Assembly: GCA_041752315.1 (NCBI GenBank)
Contig: JBGSHJ010000043.1
Span: 1 to 64,000, forward strand
DNA: 64,000 bases
Origin: SYFY01 sp041752315
GTDB taxonomy: Bacteria > Pseudomonadota > Gammaproteobacteria > Pseudomonadales > Azotimanducaceae
Reading direction: 5' to 3'
Part shown: positions 26,041-34,169 of the stretch, in pieces
Layout of the letters: every line of letters starts with the position of its first letter
How positions within the stretch are numbered: position 1 is the stretch's first letter
Position numbers and translations under genes: made by a program
The notes under the pieces: model-generated
Databases searched by the model: none
The model's input: the letters and a program-made list of their open reading frames with translations, nothing else
What the model was told of the DNA's origin: nothing

Positions 26041-26901
26041 TCATCCGGTCAGGCTCGGGTCGTCCTCCTGAACCTGAACGAGTTCCAGATAGGAATCCCG
26101 GAAATAGACAAAGGACACATCTCCACCATCCGGGAAAGCCTGACGGGATGCAGCCAGTGTTCGCTGTTTGTCCGGAGAGCCCATGCGGTAGTGCGAGTAT
26201 CCCGCCTCGAGGAAGATGTCGTCGGACCAGCGTGGCTCGATCTGTTCTCCGGGCAGTGGTGTGAGCAAGCCGATGGTCATGCCTGGGCGCTCACGCTGCA
26301 GATATCGCACCTGAGCCACATCGTGGAAGCGCGCTGAGTGCGCCTCCTGCATGCCGAACTGGGTGCAGAAGTCGCTGGTGGTCTGATCGAGTGCCTCTGG
26401 AGCCGTCCAGACATGAACGACGTTGTTGTCCCGCCGCAGAGTCTGGGTGGGCCCGAGTTCAAACAATTGACCATTGGGTCCACGCGCCAGCAGCCACGGA
26501 CTGTCCCCACACAGGAATGTGTGGGCTGACCTGTTTGCCGGGGTGAGCAGACCTTCGGCTGCGGCCTGTCGGAAAACCTCGATGGGGTGTTGATGAGTCA
26601 ATCGAAAGATCGTATCGCCGACGCGGGCGGTGTTGCTGGCCGGGCGTTGCACTGCGCGATAGGACGTGAAGGCATCAAACTCGATGTAGTCCGGATCGGT
26701 GACCATTCCACGACAACGAATGTACTGTCGACCTATTCCGTCATACATGTTTTCGATCAACGGTTCAAAGCCGTAGAGCTCAAGCAACCGGAGCGTAGCC
26801 GCCAGGTCGCCGGTGTGTGGAATGGCCCGCTGGTCAACACCGGTTGGCGCGGGTGCTTCGATGATGGTTGTGCCGTAATGGGCAATGGCAGCTGATGCCA
26901 C
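26041..26901 (-). CDS. VOC-superfamily (glyoxalase/dioxygenase-fold) protein, member 1 of a divergent pair
   Basis: The 286-residue protein appears to hold two or more VOC half-units: PHTGDLAATLRLLELYGFEP near the N-terminus and MTIGLLTPLPGEQIEPRW with EAGYSHYRMGSPDKQRTL near the end, closing with SYLELVQVQ. The GTG start at 26901 has AGGAG seven bases upstream; the ORF continues far upstream without family likeness. It is transcribed away from a second VOC protein, sharing a 129-base intergenic region. Substrate unknown; extradiol dioxygenase or ring-cleavage roles are possible. Confidence 0.65.
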   Translation of the reverse strand: MASAAIAHYGTTIIEAPAPTGVDQRAIPHTGDLAATLRLLELYGFEPLIENMYDGIGRQYIRCRGMVTDPDYIEFDAFTSYRAVQRPASNTARVGDTIFRLTHQHPIEVFRQAAAEGLLTPANRSAHTFLCGDSPWLLARGPNGQLFELGPTQTLRRDNNVVHVWTAPEALDQTTSDFCTQFGMQEAHSARFHDVAQVRYLQRERPGMTIGLLTPLPGEQIEPRWSDDIFLEAGYSHYRMGSPDKQRTLAASRQAFPDGGDVSFVYFRDSYLELVQVQEDDPSLTG

Positions 26902-27030
26902 GGTGGTCTCCTGATGACTTCCTGTTTCAATGCCGTATCGGAGGATGCTATCAGAACCGAATTGCCTGCCCAAATGGGTACGCGATACATTGCGCTCATC
27001 GGCATTGAGACAACGATCAGGTGCACACCC

Positions 27031-27882
27031 ATGGCCATCATCCAGACGCATCATGGAATCCATTGTTCGGATATCGAAGCGACCAAGCGTGTGTTGCGGG
27101 TACTCGGTTTTACGAACTACCAACCGGGGGCGCCCGAGCCACTGGTGTTTCGCAATGTCCCGGATGACTACATCGGCCAGGTCACCGCGGCGGTGCTGGG
27201 GGACGAATACCACACCCACTATGTCGAGAACCCGACCATTCCGCACCAGATCGACCTGATACAGATTCGTCCGGAGGCCATGACACCCCGGCTGTGGAGC
27301 GAACCCGTTCAGGGTGACCTGGTGATCGCGATCCCGACGACCGATCCGCTGGCAGCCTATCAGGCGATGCAGGCGGCAGACCCGTACTGTGCCTATTCGT
27401 CACCTGTCGAGGTCCCAGAGGAAAACGGGATCCGGTTTGTCTGGCGGGATGGTCAGCACACGATACTGACGCGTAATCCTCATCCTTTCGCGATCGTCCA
27501 TTACAACGTGCTCGACTGGCCACGCATGCAGGCGTTCCTCGAAGAGGTGCTTGACGTACAGGTCCATCCACTGCCGGGACGAGGTGATCCGGTTGACCGC
27601 TACCGACTGGACGCCAGCATCGGTGGACGGCTGGATGTGGAAGTGCGCAGGTCGACGCCGCGACTGGATTTTCGTACCTGGGGCAAACACTATCCGGCGG
27701 CGAATCACTTTCGTCTGCTCGAGCGTGATGTCCCTGCAATCGAAAGCAGGATCAGAAACTCAGGCCGGGGTGGCTTCCTCATTCCGCCCGCAAACGGCTT
27801 TGTGTTCATTCACGGGCCCGTTTCCGAGACCATCGAGATGTTTGATATCGGGATGCCCGTGGCGCAGCGAGATGCCGCCTGA
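27031..27882 (+). CDS. VOC-superfamily protein, member 2 of a divergent pair
   Basis: The 283-residue protein starts MAIIQTHHGIHCSDIEATKR, the standard first VOC strand and helix followed by VLRVLGFTNY. The second half repeats the fold (FAIVHYNVLDWPRMQAFLEEVLDV) and ends with a Glu-containing strand (SETIEMFDIGMPV) where VOC metal ligands normally lie. The likely metal ligands are His in the first strand and Glu in the last. The ATG at 27031 begins the family match. The hexapeptide-repeat gene follows after 24 bases, so an operon is likely. Confidence 0.7.
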   Translation: MAIIQTHHGIHCSDIEATKRVLRVLGFTNYQPGAPEPLVFRNVPDDYIGQVTAAVLGDEYHTHYVENPTIPHQIDLIQIRPEAMTPRLWSEPVQGDLVIAIPTTDPLAAYQAMQAADPYCAYSSPVEVPEENGIRFVWRDGQHTILTRNPHPFAIVHYNVLDWPRMQAFLEEVLDVQVHPLPGRGDPVDRYRLDASIGGRLDVEVRRSTPRLDFRTWGKHYPAANHFRLLERDVPAIESRIRNSGRGGFLIPPANGFVFIHGPVSETIEMFDIGMPVAQRDAA

Positions 27883-27906
27883 TCCGCGTTGAACCAGGGA
27901 GACTTC

Positions 27907-28509
27907 ATGCCAGACAGCCATCGATCTTCGGCAACCCCCATGATCGACCCCGGAGTCGACGTGTCGAAAGCAGCCTATATCCATCCAACGGCTTGCATCT
28001 ATGGCAACGTCAGTATTGGCCAGGGAGCCAGCCTGTGGCCGTATTGTGTCATCCGTTGCGAAAACAAGGCCACGATCATTGGCGAAATGACCAACATCCA
28101 GGATTTTGTGATGATCCACGGTGGTGGCGTAAGGATTGGTGCAAACTGCTCGATTACCCACCATTGCACCATCCACGTCTGTGAAATTGGCGACAACTGT
28201 CTGATCGGAATCAACGCAACGGTCATGGATGGCGCGGTGATTGGTGACAACTGCATCGTCGCAGGAGGCGCGTTCATCACCGAAGGATGCGTGATTCCAC
28301 CCAACAGTATCGTCATGGGGGCCCCTGGCAGGGTACGCAGCCAGCGCAACAACTACGTGGCCAACAGGATGAATGCGTGGATGTACCATCGCAATGCGCT
28401 GGCTTATGCGCGGGGTGAGTTCCGGGAATGGGAAAGTGATGCTTTGAAGCGTGACCTTCTCGCGATGCAGGTGACCATCCAGACCGAGTTCGACCGGCTC
28501 AGTCGATAG
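27907..28509 (+). CDS. Gamma-carbonic-anhydrase-like / PaaY-CaiE hexapeptide-repeat protein
   Basis: The 200-residue protein is built of left-handed beta-helix hexapeptide repeats (AAYIHPTACIYGNVSIGQGA, then NCLIGINATVMDGAVIGDNC). It keeps the metal-binding His pattern of gamma-carbonic anhydrases (MIHGG, THHCTIHVC). PaaY/CaiE-type relatives often accompany CoA catabolism, where PaaY can hydrolyse stalled thioesters. A short helical tail follows. GGGAGAC precedes the ATG. It could act as a carbonic anhydrase, a thioesterase or an acyltransferase; sequence alone does not decide. Confidence 0.82.
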   Translation: MPDSHRSSATPMIDPGVDVSKAAYIHPTACIYGNVSIGQGASLWPYCVIRCENKATIIGEMTNIQDFVMIHGGGVRIGANCSITHHCTIHVCEIGDNCLIGINATVMDGAVIGDNCIVAGGAFITEGCVIPPNSIVMGAPGRVRSQRNNYVANRMNAWMYHRNALAYARGEFREWESDALKRDLLAMQVTIQTEFDRLSR

Positions 28510-28559
28510 CGGCTGTGTTGCTCGCTGTGTGCCGTGACCCCAGTCTGGCCGAGGATTCG

Positions 28560-28997
28560 TCAGTACGGAGTGAGGAGATAGTGGCCATGACTCACCGCAA
28601 TCGGCTTGCTTCGCTCTTCCTGCCAGATTTCGGACCTTACATTGGCCACACGTCGACCATGACGGGTGACGATGGCACGCCCGTACGTGGTTTGTGGTTT
28701 GCCGGAGCGCAGATAGTCGATGGAAACGTCTATGGTCTTTGGCAGGCGTTCGCACGCGGTATCGAAGAGCAGTTGGATCACCGAAGTCATCTCGAGGAAA
28801 GCGCCAATGGCACCGCCGTGTATGGCCGGCAGGGTGGTGTTGCCGACCAGATCCTGGGTGAACGGCATGATTGTCGTGATTTCGTTGCCCTTCCGGTCGA
28901 CACTGATTCCCAGGAAACGGGCATAGGGAATCTGTTCGACGACTGCCTGCATGTCCTGGCCCCGGCCTTCGTCACGAAGGATTGTCAACAGCTTCAT
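28560..28997 (-). CDS. PaaI-type hotdog thioesterase
   Basis: The 145-residue hotdog-fold protein has the HGG motif of PaaI-type thioesterases (PAIHGGAIGAFLEMTSVIQ) and the closing strand YGRAIVTRHGRRVANVRSEIW. These enzymes hydrolyse acyl-CoA or aryl-CoA thioesters. Its first base is the last base of the upstream thioesterase stop (TGATG), giving tight coupling. Two tandem PaaI paralogs suggest a heteromer or two substrate ranges. Confidence 0.86.
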   Translation of the reverse strand: MKLLTILRDEGRGQDMQAVVEQIPYARFLGISVDRKGNEITTIMPFTQDLVGNTTLPAIHGGAIGAFLEMTSVIQLLFDTACERLPKTIDVSIDYLRSGKPQTTYGRAIVTRHGRRVANVRSEIWQEERSKPIAVSHGHYLLTPY

Positions 28998-29437
28998 CAG
29001 CCGGTTACCCCCTCACGTGGTTCGTTGGGCGTGCCAAACATGAACGAGGCAACACAGGTGGCAATGGGTTCATCAGGCGTGGTCTGGTAGGCACTGGCGC
29101 GCACAAAGGCGACATTGTTTGTCCGCTTGTAACAGATCGCTTCGGCAAGAATATCCTGATGAGGCGTGGCCGCTCCCATGTAGTCGATGCGCAGGTCCAG
29201 AGTGGCCATCGAGACTTCGCTGCGTGGTACGCCGGGTGTTCGCACGGCCATGCCACACGTGTTGTCCAGCAATGCAGTGAGTACTCCACCGTGGATCACA
29301 CCGGTGTCCGGGTCGCCGACCAGATGTTCGGCGTAAGGGACTTTGACCAGACACCGATTGTCGCTGTACTCCACCAGTGTGAAACCCAGCGCCCTTGCGT
29401 GCGGAATTTCCGCCAGGTGATTGAAAAACTGATCCAT
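28997..29437 (-). CDS. PaaI-type hotdog thioesterase
   Basis: The 146-residue protein has the hotdog signature GVIHGGVLTALLDNTCGMA and the later strand DLRIDYMGAATPHQDILAEA. The ATG at 29437 has GAGG five bases upstream; a GTG two codons earlier is an alternative. It is the first of two tandem thioesterase genes read leftward, and diverges from the membrane protein gene at 29593. Confidence 0.86.
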   Translation of the reverse strand: MDQFFNHLAEIPHARALGFTLVEYSDNRCLVKVPYAEHLVGDPDTGVIHGGVLTALLDNTCGMAVRTPGVPRSEVSMATLDLRIDYMGAATPHQDILAEAICYKRTNNVAFVRASAYQTTPDEPIATCVASFMFGTPNEPREGVTG

Positions 29438-29592
29438 GACCACCTCGATTGAAGCCCACGATCTTAGCAGGCCGGACGAAGGAATCCCCGGTCCGGCGGG
29501 GTTTGCGGTGTCAGGGCATCGGCGTACACTCTGGTCAAGGACGACGATTGCCGTCCCTGACCACGGAAGTTGGCCATCATTGGAGGTAACCC

Positions 29593-30156
29593 ATGAAGCG
29601 CTACTTTTATGCTGGTGATGATCTGGACAGTCTCGAAAGACTGTCTGTCGAGCTCGAACACAACGGGCTGGATCGAGTGCAGATGCACGTTCTCAGTCAG
29701 GATGACACCGGCGTCGACTCTCACGTTGGTATCCACAGTGTCGCCTCGATCATGAAGCGGGATGTGATTGCCTCAGGTGTTCGCGGTGCCCTGATCGGTC
29801 TGGTCATTGCCGGTCTGGTGCTGGTCGTGGCGTGGCAGATGCAGGCTTTTGCCACCCCTGTCGGTACACTCATCGCCTGGTTTCTCAGCATTGCCAGTTT
29901 TGGTTTCTGTACCTGGGAGGGTGGCCTGTTCGGCATCCAGACCCAGAACCGCAATTTCAGCCGGTTCAAGGGTGTACTGGATAGCGGCAGGCATATTTTT
30001 TTCGTCGATGTACGACGGGAACAGGTGCAGGCCCTGCGCAGGGCTGTAGAAAACCATCCGGAAATCGAGGTGCTTGGTCAGTCGCGTGGACTGCCGGCAT
30101 GGCTTGTAACAAGCCAGCGGGAAGTCCCGCGTTTCCTGAGGCAGACTCTGCCCTGA
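29593..30156 (+). CDS. Conserved two-helix inner-membrane protein of unknown function
   Basis: The 187-residue protein has an N-terminal domain (RYFYAGDDLDSLERLSVELE, then MHVLSQDDTGVD) and two adjacent glycine-rich membrane helices (about residues 65-85 and 90-110). A conserved FCTWEGGLFGIQTQN segment follows, and the cytoplasmic end reads FFVDVRREQVQALRRAVENHPEI. Proteins of this type are common in Gammaproteobacteria under vague names; the function is unknown. GGAGG lies before the ATG. The multi-hairpin repeat copy B begins at its stop codon. Confidence 0.75.
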   Translation: MKRYFYAGDDLDSLERLSVELEHNGLDRVQMHVLSQDDTGVDSHVGIHSVASIMKRDVIASGVRGALIGLVIAGLVLVVAWQMQAFATPVGTLIAWFLSIASFGFCTWEGGLFGIQTQNRNFSRFKGVLDSGRHIFFVDVRREQVQALRRAVENHPEIEVLGQSRGLPAWLVTSQREVPRFLRQTLP

Positions 30157-30299
30157 CAGGTTGCGGAAAAAGTGCGTCCAGCACTTTTTCCGCTCACGCG
30201 AGCATGCGCTCGCTCACGACAAATCAACCACTCACGTGGTCGATTTGCTCGCTTGGCTTTCCCTGGCCAAGGAAGCAGGCTGCTTTTTCAGCAGCCTGC
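30152..30299. repeat. Multi-hairpin interspersed element, copy B (well preserved)
   Basis: Five inverted repeats follow each other with hardly any spacer. H1 30163-30193: 13-bp perfect stem GCGGAAAAAGTGC with a 5-base loop. H2 30198-30213: GCGAGC, 6 bp. H3 30221-30246: two 5-bp stems with one mismatch. H4 30252-30271: CTTGGC, 6 bp. H5 30275-30299: 10-bp perfect stem GCAGGCTGCT with a 5-base loop. Copy A is at 21131-21276. It encodes no protein and starts at the stop codon of the membrane protein gene. Confidence 0.8.
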
Positions 30300-30394
30300 C
30301 AAGCGTTTGTCGCACCTGAAGAGGCAGCCGGCAGGATCACGATTCGTGCCGCGATGGGGTATTCTTGTGTCCGACCAAATGATCCAGAGACACG

Positions 30395-31732
30395 ATGGAC
30401 ACCAGCTACACCTTTTCAGACGAACACGTCATCGAGCCGGAATACTACGGCCGGGTTGGTCATCCCCATCAGGCATTCGCCTGGCTGCGTGCCAATGATC
30501 CCCTGCGCCGGATCGAGGCGCCGACCTTTCGGCCTTTCTGGGCGGTAACCAGGCATGAAGATCTTGTCGCCATCGAAAAGCAGCCCGACCTTTTCACCAA
30601 CGAACCTCGACCCATTCTCGGTCGAGAGGTGGCGCGTCCCGAGATGAAGGCAGAGGTCATCGGCGAAATCTTCAAGCGTCTGCAGGATTCACCGGAATTG
30701 ATGCAGGTCATGGCAACCTCCACCGAGCAGGGTTTGATCCGCTCGCTGGTGCAGATGGACCCACCGGACCATCCAAAGTATCGCGCACTGGTGCAGCCAT
30801 GGTTCAAGCCGACCAACATCAAACGGCTGGAGGATCGTCTCACGACCATCATTCGCGACATTCTCGATGACATGATGGGCGATGGCAGCGAAAGGGAACT
30901 GGATTTTGTCCAGGATGTCGCGGTCTGGCCTCCGCTCAAGCTGATCAGCGAGCTGCTGGGCGTGCCTCCGCAGGACGAGTGGCGGATTCTCAAACTCACC
31001 AACGAGCTGTTTGCCGGTGACGATCCGGAAATGAAACGGGTAGGTGATGATCCACTGTCGATTTTTGACACCATCAAGGATCTCTACCAGTATTTTTCGA
31101 AGATGACCGATGCCCGTCGGGCCAATCCGACCGAAGATCTTGCGTCCTACATCGCCAACGGTCGTATCGATGGCGAGTATCTGCCGTACAAGGAACTCAT
31201 TTCCTACTACACGATTGTCGCCACCGCCGGCCATGAGACCACGCGCACCGCAATGTCCGGTGGATTGCATGCGTTATTGGTGAACCCCGACCAGATGCAA
31301 CTGCTGAAAGATACCATTCACGACGATGAGGCATTGAAGCTTGCCGTGGAGGAGATGCTCCGCTGGACCACCCCGGTTGCCCATTTTTCCCGTACCGCAC
31401 AAGCCGACACGGAGATTCGTGGCCGCAAGATCATGAAGGGCGACACACTGGGTCTGTTTTATGCGTCGGCGAATTTTGATGAGGAGGTATTCGACAATCC
31501 AGCGGCCTTCACCATCGACCGCAAGCCAAACCGTCACCTGGCGTTTGGCACAGGACCGCACCAGTGCCTGGGTATCATCCTCGCCCGCATGGAAATGCGT
31601 ATCTTCTTCCAGCAGCTGATTCCGCGCATCGTGTCCATGGAACTGGTTGAAGAACCTTCACGGCTGCGGGCGAGCTTTGTGCACGGCCTCAAGCATCTGA
31701 AGATTCGATATCGCCTGCGTCCGGCGGCCTGA
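30395..31732 (+). CDS. Cytochrome P450
   Basis: The 445-residue soluble P450 has the I-helix oxygen-activation motif AGHETT (278-283), the ExxR of the K-helix (EEMLR, E320 to R323) and the heme loop FGTGPHQCLG with Cys391 as thiolate ligand. Bacterial class I P450s of this kind take electrons from a ferredoxin; none is encoded nearby. The lipid-catabolic setting suggests hydroxylation of a fatty, terpenoid or steroid-like substrate, but no motif fixes it. Downstream, tandem hairpins separate it from the converging NUDIX gene. Confidence 0.93.
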   Translation: MDTSYTFSDEHVIEPEYYGRVGHPHQAFAWLRANDPLRRIEAPTFRPFWAVTRHEDLVAIEKQPDLFTNEPRPILGREVARPEMKAEVIGEIFKRLQDSPELMQVMATSTEQGLIRSLVQMDPPDHPKYRALVQPWFKPTNIKRLEDRLTTIIRDILDDMMGDGSERELDFVQDVAVWPPLKLISELLGVPPQDEWRILKLTNELFAGDDPEMKRVGDDPLSIFDTIKDLYQYFSKMTDARRANPTEDLASYIANGRIDGEYLPYKELISYYTIVATAGHETTRTAMSGGLHALLVNPDQMQLLKDTIHDDEALKLAVEEMLRWTTPVAHFSRTAQADTEIRGRKIMKGDTLGLFYASANFDEEVFDNPAAFTIDRKPNRHLAFGTGPHQCLGIILARMEMRIFFQQLIPRIVSMELVEEPSRLRASFVHGLKHLKIRYRLRPAA

Positions 31733-31739
31733 CACCTAG

Positions 31740-31774
31740 CTCGCTCACCAGCGAGTGCCTCGCTCACCAGCGAG
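31740..31774. terminator. Tandem duplicated hairpins between convergent genes
   Basis: The 16-base hairpin CTCGCT-cacc-AGCGAG occurs twice in direct repeat, at 31740-31755 and 31759-31774. It lies just after the P450 stop, and the second copy overlaps the NUDIX stop. The placement fits a bidirectional termination or mRNA 3'-end stabiliser. There is no T-run, so classical rho-independent termination is not shown. Confidence 0.5.
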
Positions 31775-32228
31775 TCCTGTGCCCCGCGGCCAGTGCTTCG
31801 GCCACGGGAATGTCGGCCGGGGCGAGCTGGAGACGAGCAAGGTGATGGCGTGGACACCACTCCATCGCGTCGTGTGCAAGCAGCTTGAATCGTCCGCGCA
31901 GATGGCGAAGGCGGTAAACAAGCAACTCCACGGTCTGCTGTGGCTGGGCATGAATGGATCGAAGCAGGAACCGGCCGGCTTTTACCTGCACGCCAAACTC
32001 CTCGCTGAACTCGCGCTCGAGACAGGCTTGCGGGGACTCGCCGGGTTCCACTTTGCCACCCGGAAACTCCCAGAATCCGGCAAGATGCCGCCCCGCCGAA
32101 CGACGGGCGACCAGGATGTTCCCGCGTCGTTGCAGCACACCGGCCGCAACCAGCAGGGAAGGGGAAGGTCCAGGGGGACTATTGTCAGCCAATTGGAGGT
32201 CTGCCTCTTTCCCATGTCTCGAAGGCAT
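31764..32228 (-). CDS. NUDIX hydrolase (MutT-like)
   Basis: The 154-residue protein has the full Nudix box G-x5-E-x7-REFSEEFG (GGKVEPGESPQACLEREFSE and following residues, about 60-85). Before it are the LLVAAGVLQRRGNILVARRS and FWEFPGG segments typical of MutT-type 8-oxo-dGTP pyrophosphatases. It would cleanse the nucleotide pool or hydrolyse another nucleoside diphosphate. The ATG at 32228 is the last start that leaves the domain complete; the frame is open upstream, so about 10-20 extra residues are possible. Confidence 0.83.
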   Translation of the reverse strand: MPSRHGKEADLQLADNSPPGPSPSLLVAAGVLQRRGNILVARRSAGRHLAGFWEFPGGKVEPGESPQACLEREFSEEFGVQVKAGRFLLRSIHAQPQQTVELLVYRLRHLRGRFKLLAHDAMEWCPRHHLARLQLAPADIPVAEALAAGHRTRW

Positions 32229-32387
32229 CGCATTATGATCAAACGGAGACCGCTCCGGAATGTGATGAACGGGCTCATGAGTCGTCTCATGAATTGTCTG
32301 GGCCAGGTGAGTACAGCATTCCGACTGGTTCAATCCGCATAAGCGGATTGATCGGTAGTTGCCTGAAGCTGCGGAGAAACAGACTTG

Positions 32388-32872
32388 ATGCTGACCGAGT
32401 GGCTTGAACTGGCCAGTTACGCCGTAACCGTCATCGGCTTGCCATTTGCCGTGTGGGTATTCCATCTGCAGCAGCGCAAGGAACGTGAAAACGAAGAAGA
32501 AGAGGCCTACCAGTTGCTGGCTGATGCCTATACCGAGTTTCTCAAGGTGGTGCTGACCAACAGTGATCTCCACCTGCGCACATCCACCGCATTACCTGAT
32601 CCAACACCGGAACAGGCGGAACGCATGCTGGTGATTTTGACATGCTCATGTCACTGTTCGAACGCGCCTTCCTGGTGGCTCACAAGGACGACATGACAGC
32701 GGCCGAGCAGCGGCGATGGAATTCCTGGGATGACTACATGCGTGAGTGGTGCCGTCGGGAGGATTTCACCAACGCCTTGCCGGCACTCTTGAGTGGAGAA
32801 GACCCGGAGTTCCAGGCCTATCTCGAAAAAGTGGTTGAGTCGGAGAGTCGGGCCGCCAGGCGCGCAACGTGA
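32388..32872 (+). pseudogene. Small membrane-anchored protein, frameshifted
   Basis: Two overlapping frames together give one coherent protein of about 160 residues: a membrane helix near residues 8-26 (VTVIGLPFAVWVF), a coiled coil (QRKERENEEEEAYQLLADAY), then in the other frame DMLMSLFERAFLVAHKDDM to the end. The switch falls at the T4 run 32635-32638; one more T would join them. Either the gene is freshly broken or the sequence has a homopolymer error. The protein is a recognisable type of unknown function. Confidence 0.6.
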
Positions 32873-32900
32873 TGCGTGAACGTCCGGCACCTTGTTTTCC

Positions 32901-32938
32901 GGAGGCGTTGACTGGAGACGTTGACCGGAGGCGCTGAG
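32901..32938. repeat. Short 13-base tandem repeat
   Basis: Three near-copies of GGAGGCGTTGACT (the second with GGAGACGTTGACC, the third ending early) stand in a row between the frameshifted gene and the converging acyl-CoA dehydrogenase gene. No role is evident. Confidence 0.5.
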
Positions 32939-33042
32939 GGTCAACGCGCGCCGTCCTGACAATTGATGCCCCGCTACGTTTCCGGCGACAGACGCAAGTC
33001 TTCGCGCTGTCAGGCCTGGGCGATGGACGTTTGCTGGATGGG

Positions 33043-34161
33043 TCAGAATCCGCTCAGTCTCGCAAAACGATCCCGATGATAGGCCTGGTTGCCAAACATC
33101 GTTTCCAGGGCTCGTGCGCGCTTGAGGTAGAACCCTGCATCAAACTCGTCGGTCATGCCGATACCGCCGTGAATCTGGATCAGCTGGTTCGACATCCTGA
33201 ACAGGAATGCGCCTGACCTGCACTTGGCCAGCGAACACATCTGCGGGATATCCCTGGCCCCGGCGTCGATGGCCTGCAGTGCTGCTTCAACGGCAGAACG
33301 TGTCAGCTCCATTTCGGAGTACAGTTCGGCAGCGCGATGGCCCAGCGCCTGGAATGATCCAATGACCTGACCAAACTGCTTGCGTGTTTTCAGGTACTCA
33401 AGGGTCATGTCGAAGGACTGGGCGGCTGTACCAAGCATCTCTGCGGCGACACCTGCACTGGCTCGATCAAGGAGGGTGTCCAGCAGGGCTCTGCCACTGG
33501 CGGCTTCGCCGAGTACATCGCCTGAAGCAACATCCACGTTGGTGAAGGTCACGTTGGCATAACCGCGGCTGTCGGTCGTGCTCAGCACGGTTCGTTCGAT
33601 CCCGGCGGCCTGTGCATTGACGAGACAGAGGATGACATCAGTGCCAGCCTGCGCCACGACGATGAACGCGGTTGCGCTGCCACCTTCCATCACGAACCGC
33701 TTGGTGCCGTTCAGGACGTAGCCGTTGGACGACTTGTCAGCGCGCAGTTTGATCTCGGCCGGGTTGTGTCTTGAGGATTCATCGATGGCGAGGGTCAGGA
33801 TCGTCGTGCCATCAGCAATGCCGGGCAGCCACGTCTTCTGCTGTACCTCGCTGCCACCCAGACGCAGGGCACTGGCACCAACGAGTGCGGAAGCCAGCAA
33901 GGGTGAGGCGGTGAGATGTTTGCCGAGTTCCTCCAGAATCAGACCGAAGGTGAGATACCCGAGATCGGAGCCACCATGTGATTCCGGTACCAGGATGCCG
34001 GGCCAGCCCATCTCGGCCATGGCCTGCCAGGTCGCAGGTTCGTAGCCCAGCGAACTGCCGCTGTCGCGCAGCGCACGGAATCTGCTTACGGGCGCGTTCG
34101 TGTTGATCCAGGATGTTGCCTGGTCCTTGAGAATCGACTGCTCTTCTGAAAGTACGGCCAT
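33043..34161 (-). CDS. Acyl-CoA dehydrogenase, small partner of a pair
   Basis: The 372-residue protein has the acyl-CoA dehydrogenase fold: WPGILVPESHGGSDLGYL, LEELGKHLTASPLLASALVG, KRFVMEGGSATAFIVVAQ, then QLIQIHGGIGMTDEFDAGFYLKRA. The C-terminus is short. Adjacent pairs of one slightly larger and one smaller subunit are known to form alpha2beta2 heterotetramers in steroid and side-chain degradation, so a joint enzyme with the next gene is likely. The ATG at 34161 has AAAGG upstream and leaves an eight-base gap after the partner's stop. Confidence 0.88.
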   Translation of the reverse strand: MAVLSEEQSILKDQATSWINTNAPVSRFRALRDSGSSLGYEPATWQAMAEMGWPGILVPESHGGSDLGYLTFGLILEELGKHLTASPLLASALVGASALRLGGSEVQQKTWLPGIADGTTILTLAIDESSRHNPAEIKLRADKSSNGYVLNGTKRFVMEGGSATAFIVVAQAGTDVILCLVNAQAAGIERTVLSTTDSRGYANVTFTNVDVASGDVLGEAASGRALLDTLLDRASAGVAAEMLGTAAQSFDMTLEYLKTRKQFGQVIGSFQALGHRAAELYSEMELTRSAVEAALQAIDAGARDIPQMCSLAKCRSGAFLFRMSNQLIQIHGGIGMTDEFDAGFYLKRARALETMFGNQAYHRDRFARLSGF

Positions 34162-34169
34162 GATGTCGA

